Shown here one piece after another: positions 1-8,346 of a DNA stretch of 64,000 nucleotides. The DNA is from Emticicia sp. C21 (GTDB lineage Bacteria; Bacteroidota; Bacteroidia; Cytophagales; Spirosomataceae): positions 186,282 to 250,281 of the forward strand of contig NZ_QVMT01000004.1 of the NCBI RefSeq assembly GCF_003418935.1, written 5' to 3'. A model generated the notes under the pieces. That model did no database searches, was not told where the DNA came from, and saw only the letters and a program-made list of their open reading frames with translations. Positions within the stretch are counted from its first letter, which is position 1. Every line of letters starts with the position of its first letter. A program made the position numbers and the translations under genes.

Positions 1-2140
1 GGATACCAATTTCTTTGGTGCGTTGCTCGGCTACGAAAGAGGCTAAGCCAAAAAGCCCGAGACAAGAAATGAAAATAGCCAGAATAGCAAATAGCGTAGA
101 TAACTGACCAATACGCAGCTCCTGAGAGAATTTTTTATTATAATCTTCATCTACAAATTTATAGTCAAATGAGGCTGATGGTACCAGTTTATGAAATATG
201 GCTTCAATCTTTGGCAAGGCTTCAGTTGGATTGACGCTCGGTTTAATCCGCATGGTCATCTGGCTTGAAAATCTACTAACATCTAAAAAATAGAATGTCC
301 CATTGATTTCTTCGTATGGCGATTGAATAATCATATCTTTAGTAACGCCTACTATCTGCCAGCTGAACTTTCCGTCTTCTGTTTTAATGTATTCGCCAAT
401 CGGATTTTTTAATCCTATTTGCTTAGCCGCAGCTTCATTAAGAATTACAGCTGCTGAATCAGTTTTGAAGTCAGTGGAGAAATCACGCCCTGTTATCACC
501 TTCCAGTTGATCACTTTACCAAAGTCTTCTGTTACCCATACTTTATTGAAACCTGATGGTGCTTCCGGGGCTTTGCCTTTCCAGACAAATCCGCCACCTC
601 TGTTCCAGATAGATGTTAATGGGCTATTAGAAAGGGCTACATCTGATACCATTCCTGAATTTAATAACTCAGTTCTGAACAGATCATACTTACCTTTATA
701 GTTAGGATCATTCAGACTAATAGTGATTAAGCCCTCTTTACTATAGCCAACCGGACGGTTTTTAGCATGTTGGACTTGTTGATAAACTACCATGGTTCCG
801 ATAATCATCACAACCGAAACAGTGAATTGAACCACTACTAATGCTTTACGTGGAATTGTTGCAAAGCGGCCAGTCTTAAAAGTACCTTTGAGTACTTTAA
901 TAGGTTGGAAAGAGGATAAATATAAGGCCGGATAAATACCTGTAAGGATACCTGTTAAAACGATAAAAGCGGCACAGGCCCACCAGAAATAGGTATTGAT
1001 AAATGGCAGAGCGATATCTTTATCTGCTAATTCATTAAACCCATTCAGAGAGAAAACTATAATCAGACATGATAAAGCAAATGATATCAATACCACTAAA
1101 AAAGACTCACTGAAAAACTGGCTTACCAACTGGCTACGAACAGACCCAATAGCCTTGCGGATACCTACTTCCTTTGCACGTTTCTCTGAACGAGCAGTAC
1201 TTAGGTTCATAAAGTTGATAGAAGCCAATAAGAGCACAAAAACGCCGATAATACCAAATAGCCAGACAAACGTAATGCGTCCGCCCGTTGGCAGGCCATC
1301 TGTAAAATCTGAATACAAATGCCATTGTTTCATCGGATACACAAATATTTCCGGGTTATAAGCCTTCATGATTGAATAAAAATCCTTTGGCGAATTTTTG
1401 GCATAAAAATTTTTCAGACCTGCATGTGCGGTTTCCAGACTTATATTTGGTTGCAATTCTACATAGATGCCAAAAGAAGTATTACCCCATGACGTCACAT
1501 TTGCTTTTACCCATTCATTTGAAGACACAAACAAGTCCCAGGGAGTGAAGAATTGCACTTCGCCAAAGCGTGAATTCTTTGGTATATCCTCATAGACACC
1601 CGTAACTTTTACATCAATTTTGTTATCAATTTTCAGGGTTTGGTTAATCGGGTCAGCATTGCCAAACATGGCCTCAGCAGTTGATTTTGATAGTACGATC
1701 GAATGATGGTCTTTTAAGCCATCATACGTGCCTTTCAGCATTTTCAGAGAAAGTAACTCGAGAATACCAGGCTCAACAAAATGCCCTCTTCTACTCAGGT
1801 TTTTCTCTCCCAACTTCAAAGTATAGTCATTTACAGCCCATGAGGTTAGCACTTTACTGAATAGATGCTTATAATTCTCCTTCAAGGCAGTACCCATCGG
1901 AATTTGCATATGCGGACTACCCTCACTTACTCCGGTAGTTGGCTCGGTAGAGATAGAGCGAATCTGCCCTATTCTATCATAATTTTTATGATATTTATTG
2001 GCGTTCACCTCATCGAAAATCCATAACCCAATCAGCATGGCTACTGACATACCCACAGCCAATCCACCTATATTGATGAATGAATAAACCTTATTCTTAG
2101 TAAGGTTTCTGAATGCGATTTTGAGATAATTGAATAGCAT
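1..2140 (-). CDS. MacB/FtsX-type ABC permease, array member 1 (3' end off window)
   Basis: This reading frame is open from an ATG at 2140 to the left edge with no stop, giving 713 codons. About 75 C-terminal residues are missing, because the sequence ends inside the second coupling motif (RTKEIGI). It begins MLFNYLKIAFRNL, the N-terminus shared across the array. The first coupling helix reads KRAKEVGIRKAIGSVRSQL. It is closest by eye to the permease at 34375-36756: both have GLWI(F/N)DE after TM1, a W-HLYSDF segment before TM2, and LFGLASFVAEQRTKEIGI before the second coupling helix. Permease identity is certain. The substrate is unknown. Confidence 0.93.
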   Translation of the reverse strand, partial: MLFNYLKIAFRNLTKNKVYSFINIGGLAVGMSVAMLIGLWIFDEVNANKYHKNYDRIGQIRSISTEPTTGVSEGSPHMQIPMGTALKENYKHLFSKVLTSWAVNDYTLKLGEKNLSRRGHFVEPGILELLSLKMLKGTYDGLKDHHSIVLSKSTAEAMFGNADPINQTLKIDNKIDVKVTGVYEDIPKNSRFGEVQFFTPWDLFVSSNEWVKANVTSWGNTSFGIYVELQPNISLETAHAGLKNFYAKNSPKDFYSIMKAYNPEIFVYPMKQWHLYSDFTDGLPTGGRITFVWLFGIIGVFVLLLASINFMNLSTARSEKRAKEVGIRKAIGSVRSQLVSQFFSESFLVVLISFALSCLIIVFSLNGFNELADKDIALPFINTYFWWACAAFIVLTGILTGIYPALYLSSFQPIKVLKGTFKTGRFATIPRKALVVVQFTVSVVMIIGTMVVYQQVQHAKNRPVGYSKEGLITISLNDPNYKGKYDLFRTELLNSGMVSDVALSNSPLTSIWNRGGGFVWKGKAPEAPSGFNKVWVTEDFGKVINWKVITGRDFSTDFKTDSAAVILNEAAAKQIGLKNPIGEYIKTEDGKFSWQIVGVTKDMIIQSPYEEINGTFYFLDVSRFSSQMTMRIKPSVNPTEALPKIEAIFHKLVPSASFDYKFVDEDYNKKFSQELRIGQLSTLFAILAIFISCLGLFGLASFVAEQRTKEIGI

Positions 2141-2273
2141 ATACGCTCCTAGCCCCTAAAGGGGGATTTTTAAAAAGTTAGATAATAATTTTTCTCATAC
2201 CCCATTTTGTTTAATTACTTGTGCGAAAGCAACTCCCCTTTAGGGGCTAGGCGGACGCCGCGCGGGGCGGCTG
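2141..2273. repeat. Family A intergenic inverted repeat
   Basis: The left arm (2148-2168) contains CCCCTAAAGGGGG and begins a few bases from the ATG of the permease at 2140. The right arm (2231-2251) contains CTCCCCTTTAGGGG and is followed by a GC-rich tail that runs to the stop of the next permease. The arms are inverted copies of one another, and each is itself a CCCCTAAAGGGG palindrome. Eight similar elements occur in the window. Confidence 0.85.
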
Positions 2274-4703
2274 TTACTCCGTTTTCAATGATTTAACCGG
2301 ATTCACCAATGCTGCTCTGATTGCCTGATAGCCTACCGTAAGCAATGCTACCATTATAGCGCCTAGGCCTGAGGCAGCAAAAATCCACCAGGATATGTCT
2401 ACTTTGTATTCAAAGTTCTCTAACCATTTGCTCATCAGGTAATAAGCAATCGGGCTGGCTATTATAATTGAGACAATGACCAGTTTCAGAAAATCTTTGC
2501 TGAGCAATGCTGTAATTCCTAAGACCCCCGCACCTAACACTTTTCTGATGCCCACTTCTTTAGTCCGGCTTTCTGTAGTGAAAGTAGCTAATCCAAAGAG
2601 GCCTAAACAGGCAATCACAATGGCCCAGATTGAAGAGGTTGTAAATATTTTACTGTATTGCTGCTCGGTTAAGTATTGCTTGTTAAAGTTCTCGTCTACA
2701 AAGAAGTATTCATAAGGATTACCCGGAAAATTAGCTTTATAGAGTTTTTCCAGGCTGGCAATTTTATCCTGAACTTTATCTGACGAGAGTCTTACTGTAT
2801 AATATGCAGATGAATTCTGTGGGTAGAATATGATAGGATCAATGGCTTTCTGAACTCCCTGGTGATGATAGTTTTTCACTACACCAATAATTTCCAAAGG
2901 TCTTTCGTCCCATTGTATACGTCTGTTCACCGCTTCTTCTGCCGAAGCAAAACCCAACGATTGCACTGCCTGCTCGTTAAGCAATATCTTGCTGTTTTTA
3001 TTCCACTCTACCTTACATTCAGCTGCTGTAAAGTTTCTGCCTGCTTTTAGATTAATTTCGTAGGTTTTCAGGAAACGGTCACCAATAAGGGCAAACGAAT
3101 AGGTTTTCAGTTCATCACCGGGTTTTGATTTCGGTTGGGTGAACCCTGCAGTTGTGAAGTTATACCAACCACTTGGAACAGTGCCTGATGCGCAATAATC
3201 CTTTATAAAACTTTGCCCTGCCAGGCCATCAACGAAAGCTGTCTTTCGTACAGCATAAGTGCTATCATGCCCTACTTCCGGTCCTTTGATTACCAATAGC
3301 TGTTGGGTATTCATGCCTAGGTTTTTGTTTTGCATGAAATGCAACTGACGGTAAATCAAGACAGTACCTAAAATCAACATGATAGAAATACTGAACTGTG
3401 ATACCACCAAAGCTTTACGAAGGATTATCCCCTTAGATTTCTTACTTAGCTTGCCTTTCAGGGTTTCTATGGGATTAAAATTGGCTAATACAAAGGCGGT
3501 CAAAGCTCCTGACAGGATTGAACCGAAAAATAGTAGGCCTAAACCCAAAACAGAAACTGATGAAAAATCAATAGTTTTAAACGACAGATCTTTACCAATT
3601 AACTCATTGAAAAATGGCTGAAAGGAATAAATAAAGACCATTGACAAAGCAAAACCTAATAGGTTTACCAGAATTGACTCACCTAAAAACTGCGAAATGA
3701 GATTCATCTGGGTAGCACCTATTACTTTTCTAACGCCTACCTCATTGGCCCTTTTTAAAGAGTTGGCAGTTGAAAGATTAATATAGTTAAACCAGGCTAT
3801 AAGTAGTATCAGAAAGGCTATGCCACCTAACATATAGACATATTTCAGATTGCCGGTAGTCTGATAGGTATCTCCTAAAGATGAAGCGAGATGTACATTA
3901 GCCAATGGCTGTAACCGGAAACGAATGCCATCGTTTTCTTTACCTGATTTCTGGCGTAAATCTGAAAGTTTCTTTTCAAATGCCCTGGGATCAACTCCTT
4001 TATTTAGCAGAAAAAATGTGGTAATAAATTGAGAGTCAAGATTAGTCAAGGTGGCCCAGCCGTTTCCTCCTATATAAGAAGGGTTTTTCATGGTTTCCAG
4101 TGAGAAAACCATATCATATCTGATATCTGAATTATCTGCCATATCGGCAAATACGCCTTCAACTGTATGTGTTGATTTACCAAACTGATTATCTAAAGTC
4201 AGCACCTGTCCGATGGGATTCTCAGTACCAAAATACTTTTTAGCAGTTGTTGCCGAAATAAAAACAGTATTAGGCTTATTCAAAGCTTTAGCATCGCCTG
4301 ACACCAGAGGGAAAGTAAAAAATTCAAAGAAGTTACTCTCGGCAAACCCGATATTCGACTCACGAAATGGTTCGCTATTTGCATTTGCTCTTTTTACTAC
4401 CCCTTTAGAGATACCCGATTCAAAACGACAAAAATCTTTGATTTCAGGAAAATTTTCTTTGGCTTTTAATGCCCAGCCAGGCTCTATTTCTGTCCAGGTA
4501 CCGCCATGAATATCCTCATTGAGCAAACGGTAAGTATCTGATAAGTTTTTGTGGAATCCGTTAACGCTTTTTTCCAGACTAATATACTCCAGAATAAATA
4601 AGAACGCAGTGATTCCCATCGCTAAACCAACAATATTGATAAAGCTATATACCTTGTTCCGAACAAGATTTCTGAATGCGATTTTTAGATAGTTAAAAAG
4701 CAT
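2274..4703 (-). CDS. MacB/FtsX-type ABC permease, array member 2
   Basis: An 809-residue inner-membrane permease that shows the architecture of the whole array. TM1 lies near residues 20-42. A MacB-type periplasmic domain follows to about 285. TM2-TM4 lie near 289-408, with a coupling helix RANEVGVRKVIGAT near 319-331. TM5 is near 432-452, a second periplasmic domain runs to about 680, and TM6-TM8 carry a second coupling helix RTKEVGIRKVLGAG near 713. The chain ends NPVKSLKTE. Two FtsX modules in one chain imply a pseudo-dimer that would sit on an ATPase dimer; this is inference. The frame extends 11 codons upstream, but I chose the ATG at 4703 because MLFNYLKIAFRNL matches the paralogues. 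There is no fused ATPase. Confidence 0.95.
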   Translation of the reverse strand: MLFNYLKIAFRNLVRNKVYSFINIVGLAMGITAFLFILEYISLEKSVNGFHKNLSDTYRLLNEDIHGGTWTEIEPGWALKAKENFPEIKDFCRFESGISKGVVKRANANSEPFRESNIGFAESNFFEFFTFPLVSGDAKALNKPNTVFISATTAKKYFGTENPIGQVLTLDNQFGKSTHTVEGVFADMADNSDIRYDMVFSLETMKNPSYIGGNGWATLTNLDSQFITTFFLLNKGVDPRAFEKKLSDLRQKSGKENDGIRFRLQPLANVHLASSLGDTYQTTGNLKYVYMLGGIAFLILLIAWFNYINLSTANSLKRANEVGVRKVIGATQMNLISQFLGESILVNLLGFALSMVFIYSFQPFFNELIGKDLSFKTIDFSSVSVLGLGLLFFGSILSGALTAFVLANFNPIETLKGKLSKKSKGIILRKALVVSQFSISIMLILGTVLIYRQLHFMQNKNLGMNTQQLLVIKGPEVGHDSTYAVRKTAFVDGLAGQSFIKDYCASGTVPSGWYNFTTAGFTQPKSKPGDELKTYSFALIGDRFLKTYEINLKAGRNFTAAECKVEWNKNSKILLNEQAVQSLGFASAEEAVNRRIQWDERPLEIIGVVKNYHHQGVQKAIDPIIFYPQNSSAYYTVRLSSDKVQDKIASLEKLYKANFPGNPYEYFFVDENFNKQYLTEQQYSKIFTTSSIWAIVIACLGLFGLATFTTESRTKEVGIRKVLGAGVLGITALLSKDFLKLVIVSIIIASPIAYYLMSKWLENFEYKVDISWWIFAASGLGAIMVALLTVGYQAIRAALVNPVKSLKTE

Positions 4704-4776
4704 GTATTTGTGCTTTGAGCAGAGGGCATGGAGCATAGGGAAGAAAAAACCTCTGCCCTCTGCCTCTTGCCCTTTG
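4704..4776. repeat. Family C intergenic inverted repeat
   Basis: The stretch has a left arm with GCAGAGGGCATGGAGC and a right arm with CTCTGCCCTCTGCC, which can pair into a hairpin between two permease genes. A second copy of this family occurs at 19217-19292. It shares no sequence with the CCCCTAAAGGGG family but occupies the same position between ORFs. Confidence 0.75.
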
Positions 4777-7173
4777 CTATTCTGTTTTAAGAGATTTAAC
4801 CGGATTGACCAACGCTGCTCTGATAGCCTGATAGCTTACCGTTGCTAAAGCAATCAATAAAGAAATAAAGGCTGAGCCGACAAATATCCACCAGTGCAGC
4901 TCTACTTTATAGGCAAAGTTTTGTAGCCAGCTATTCATTAAAACTACAGCTAATGGTATACCTATTACAGCAGCTATCAATACCAGTTTCATAAAGTCTT
5001 TATTCAATAAAAGAAAGATAGAAGTTACGCTAGCCCCTAATACTTTTCTTACACCTATTTCTTTTACTCTTTGTTGTGCTGTAAAAGCAGCCAAGCCGAA
5101 TAATCCAAGACAAGCCAATAGCACTGAGATGATGGCAAAATTTAATGATAAAGCGCCCTGTTTTTGTTCTGCCTCATATTGGCGGGCAAAATTTTCATTC
5201 AGGAAATTGATTTCAATCGGGTTTATTTTATCAAACTCACGATACGTTTTTTCTATATAAGCTAATGCTTCCTTGGTTTTCGAAGTATTGATTTTCACAT
5301 ACAGATTATCTTCCATGCTGGCTTGTGGTGGCATAACCAATACCACAGGCTCTACTTTGTGCTGTAAAGAGTACGTATGAAAATCTTTGAAAACACCTAT
5401 TATTTTTCGTTCAACAGTTACTTTTCCGTTATTGAATTTTACCTGCACTTTTTTTCCAATCGGATTTGTATAGCCCAATTGTTTCAACAGGGTTTCATTG
5501 ATAAGTGCAGCACCAGTAACATCACTGATCTTATTTTCTGTAAAATTCTCACCCAGCTTCATCTTAATATCCATTGTTGGCACAAAAGAGGCATTCACCA
5601 TCAATTCCTGCACTACTGTAGAATTGGTTGAAATAGAACCATCAGGTTTTTCAAAATAATAAGGCGTTTGTCCCAGATTATTATTGCCAATCGGGTTACC
5701 TGCTGTTGCTACATTTACTATCAATGGATTTTTCATCAATTGCTCTCTCAGTGCAGCTACTTTCGAGCGTAGATTTCTATCGTCAATATGAATAGTAACA
5801 ACCTGTTGTCTGTTAAAGCCCAGATCTTTATTGGATGAAAACTGTAATTGCTGATAGATAATCCAGGCTCCGGCAATCAGAACAATAGTTGCGGCAAATT
5901 GAAATACTACCAGTGATTTTCTAAAAATTACACTTTGGTTTAAGTTACCTGACAAACCTTTTAAAGCGAGAACAATTTTGAATCTTGAAATAAAGAAAGC
6001 AGGGTAGCTACCACTAAGGAAGCCAACAAACAGGCTGAATAAAGCAAAAACGACTATTGAAAATCCAAGACCAAATCTGTTTATTTCTAAAGATTTATCT
6101 GCCAGTTGATTGAAAAAAGGAAGCAGGCCTGTTATTAAAAAGGCTGAGATAACCGAAGCAATAATACTTAGTGTAAGCGCTTCTACGATAAACAAGCCCA
6201 TTAAATTGGTCTGCGTAGAGCCAATTGCTTTGCGTACACCTACCTCACGGGTGCGTAAACCCGCTCTGGCTGTTGCCAGATTCATATAGTTAATAATTGC
6301 AATAACCAATATCAAACCTGCCAATGCTATAAATAAATAAACACGATTGATAGAGCTATTGGAACTTATTTCGTATTGAAGATTGGATTGCAGGTGAATA
6401 TCGCGCAATTGTTGTAATTCCATTCTGTAGGATACCACCGGCATCTCTTTCAGAATGGTTTTTTGTGCGAAAGCCGGGAATTTTGCTTCCAGCTTGCCTT
6501 TATCAACACCATCATTCAGAAGCAAATAGGTATATAAATTAGAGTCCTGCCATCCTGCAGTAAAGTTATTGGGCAATGAACGTAAGCCCTCAAATTGTAT
6601 ATGTGAATTACCCGGAATATCCTGAACTACTCCGGTAATTTTATTGGCTACTTCTTTATCAAATACAATGGTCTGATTCAAGGCATTTTTAGCATTACCG
6701 AATATTTTATTTGCCAACGATTCTGTAATAACAATCGTATTTGGTTCTGAAAGCGCAGTTTTTGGATTACCTGTTATGAAAGGAAAAGTGAAAACATCGA
6801 ATACATTTTTGTCGGCGAATAGAATATTACCTGCCTTAACAGTTTTATCTTTAAATGCGATGACACCACCGCCTTCAGGAGCAAATCTAACTGCCTCTTT
6901 TATCTCGGGAAACTCTGCTTTCAATGCCGGAGCAAAGGCCGCCGAAGTAACTGCGTGATGTGCTTCTCCGCCTTCCCATTCAGCATGATGCACTAATCTT
7001 ACTATATTATTACCCTTCGCATGAAAATTATCAAAACTTAATTCATCAGCTATATATAATGCAATCAGACAGAAAACTGTAAAGCCTACGGCTAATCCTC
7101 CAATATTGATGAATGAATAAACCTTGTTCTTAACAAGATTACGAATAGCGATTTTTAAATAGTTGCGTATCAT
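4777..7173 (-). CDS. MacB/FtsX-type ABC permease, array member 3
   Basis: A 798-residue permease starting MIRNYLKIAIRNLVKNKVYSF at an ATG at 7173. The coupling helices read LRTREVGVRKAIGSTQTNL and RVKEIGVRKVLGASVTSI, and the end is NPVKSLKTE. The first periplasmic domain is marked by a His-containing segment (HHAEWEGGEAHHAVTS) not seen in the neighbours. It retains the LLACLGLFGLAAFTA segment before the second coupling helix. It lies 73 bp upstream of member 2 and 95 bp from the stop of the hydrolase gene at 7269, so all could be transcribed in one direction. Its substrate cannot be read from the sequence. Confidence 0.95.
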   Translation of the reverse strand: MIRNYLKIAIRNLVKNKVYSFINIGGLAVGFTVFCLIALYIADELSFDNFHAKGNNIVRLVHHAEWEGGEAHHAVTSAAFAPALKAEFPEIKEAVRFAPEGGGVIAFKDKTVKAGNILFADKNVFDVFTFPFITGNPKTALSEPNTIVITESLANKIFGNAKNALNQTIVFDKEVANKITGVVQDIPGNSHIQFEGLRSLPNNFTAGWQDSNLYTYLLLNDGVDKGKLEAKFPAFAQKTILKEMPVVSYRMELQQLRDIHLQSNLQYEISSNSSINRVYLFIALAGLILVIAIINYMNLATARAGLRTREVGVRKAIGSTQTNLMGLFIVEALTLSIIASVISAFLITGLLPFFNQLADKSLEINRFGLGFSIVVFALFSLFVGFLSGSYPAFFISRFKIVLALKGLSGNLNQSVIFRKSLVVFQFAATIVLIAGAWIIYQQLQFSSNKDLGFNRQQVVTIHIDDRNLRSKVAALREQLMKNPLIVNVATAGNPIGNNNLGQTPYYFEKPDGSISTNSTVVQELMVNASFVPTMDIKMKLGENFTENKISDVTGAALINETLLKQLGYTNPIGKKVQVKFNNGKVTVERKIIGVFKDFHTYSLQHKVEPVVLVMPPQASMEDNLYVKINTSKTKEALAYIEKTYREFDKINPIEINFLNENFARQYEAEQKQGALSLNFAIISVLLACLGLFGLAAFTAQQRVKEIGVRKVLGASVTSIFLLLNKDFMKLVLIAAVIGIPLAVVLMNSWLQNFAYKVELHWWIFVGSAFISLLIALATVSYQAIRAALVNPVKSLKTE

Positions 7174-7268
7174 ACAATTATAAGGTTAATGGAGAAAGGA
7201 ACAAGGAGAAAGAATTTTAAAATAAAGGAGAAAAATACTTTTTTCATTCCCCTTGCTCCGTGTTCCTA
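7174..7268. repeat. Family B intergenic inverted repeat
   Basis: A purine-rich left arm (GGAGAAAGGAACAAGGAGAA) faces a pyrimidine-rich right arm (CCCCTTGCTCCGTGTTCC). They can fold into an imperfect hairpin between the start of the permease and the stop of the hydrolase gene. Related copies lie at 34285-34374 and 41905-41998. Confidence 0.75.
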
Positions 7269-8222
7269 TTAGTTAAGAATACTATCTTCTAATGCCTTCT
7301 CAAATGCTACGGGTTGGTCAAACCACAATAAATGCCCTGCATTTTTGATAGGTATAAACTGACCGTTTGGTACTTCTTTAAACCATTTTGGCATAAGTGT
7401 GTTACCAAAATCAAGGAAATCATTATCGCCCATAATCACCTTTACCGGAAAACCTGCTTTCTGAAGTGATACAATAAAATTAAAGCCGCCTGATGGATAG
7501 GTTCTGGTGGTTAAGTTATATACATTGGATTTAAAAAGTGGCCCTCCTCCCTGAAACTTTTTCCAGTTTTTAATATTATAAACCATTCTGCTACAAAGGT
7601 TTATTCTATTTTTATATGTTTCCTGCCTAGAATTAAGGTTAGATCCAATCAGATTATACTTTTCCAATTCAGCTTTTACCTGGGGTCTGTTTAAAAAATT
7701 CTGAAAAGCAGGTCGACTGGCATTCAGAATTGCATTATCTTCATTCGACAATGGTTCTTTTAAGTAGGCCGGTGCTAAAAGTATCAGCTTTTTTATTCTT
7801 TCCGGATACCTTGCTGTATATGCCCCTGCTAAAAGTCCGCCCATTGAATGACCTACCAGTGTCATTTTCTTTATATTCAGCTCTTTTCTTAATTTTTCCA
7901 GGTCTTCCATATGCGCATCGAAACTTATCAGTGAATCGGAACATGGAGATCTGAGTGACCCACGTTGTTCGTAAAATATGAAATGGAATTTATCTGACAG
8001 ATTTCTTACGGCATCTACTAATTCATCATGGCTACCACCCCAACCCCCGTGAAGCATCACAATGGTGTCTTTGCCTATGCCCATTTCTTTTACATAAATT
8101 AATGGGGAATTTTGTGAATTACCTGTCCGCAAAAACCAGTCTGTACTTGCAGACATTTGCTGAGCAAACAGGTTGGTGCTTAGAAAACCAATATAGAGTA
8201 TTAAAACTATTCGCTTTGCCAT
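7269..8222 (-). CDS. Secreted alpha/beta hydrolase (prolyl-aminopeptidase-like)
   Basis: A 317-residue alpha/beta-hydrolase-fold protein. The N-terminus (MAKRIVLILYIGFLSTNLFAQQ) is a signal peptide, so the enzyme is probably periplasmic. The oxyanion-hole motif HGGWGGS is near residue 58, and the nucleophile elbow GHSMGG is near 125. The acid is probably in MGDNDFLDF near 265, and the catalytic His is in NAGHLLWFDQP near 297. This set is typical of proline iminopeptidase and related esterases; the substrate is undefined. It sits between permeases 3 and 4, all on the minus strand, and is the only enzyme inside the permease run. It may belong to the transcript that starts above 10740, and it could act on material handled by the permeases, but this is only inference from position. 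Confidence 0.9.
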   Translation of the reverse strand: MAKRIVLILYIGFLSTNLFAQQMSASTDWFLRTGNSQNSPLIYVKEMGIGKDTIVMLHGGWGGSHDELVDAVRNLSDKFHFIFYEQRGSLRSPCSDSLISFDAHMEDLEKLRKELNIKKMTLVGHSMGGLLAGAYTARYPERIKKLILLAPAYLKEPLSNEDNAILNASRPAFQNFLNRPQVKAELEKYNLIGSNLNSRQETYKNRINLCSRMVYNIKNWKKFQGGGPLFKSNVYNLTTRTYPSGGFNFIVSLQKAGFPVKVIMGDNDFLDFGNTLMPKWFKEVPNGQFIPIKNAGHLLWFDQPVAFEKALEDSILN

Positions 8223-8346
8223 ACATCCCTAACCCCTAAAGGGGACGTTTAAAAGTGGATAATTATGTTCTTATCTTCCCTTTTTTGTAATTGTAAATAC
8301 GCATCTTAAACTCGTGCGCAAGCAGCTCCCCTTTAGGGGCGGGGGG
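8223..8346. repeat. Family A intergenic inverted repeat
   Basis: The left arm CCCTAACCCCTAAAGGGGAC directly follows the hydrolase start codon. The right arm CAGCTCCCCTTTAGGGGCGG is preceded by CTCGTGCGCAAG and runs into the stop of the permease at 8347. It separates the hydrolase gene from permease 4. Confidence 0.85.
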
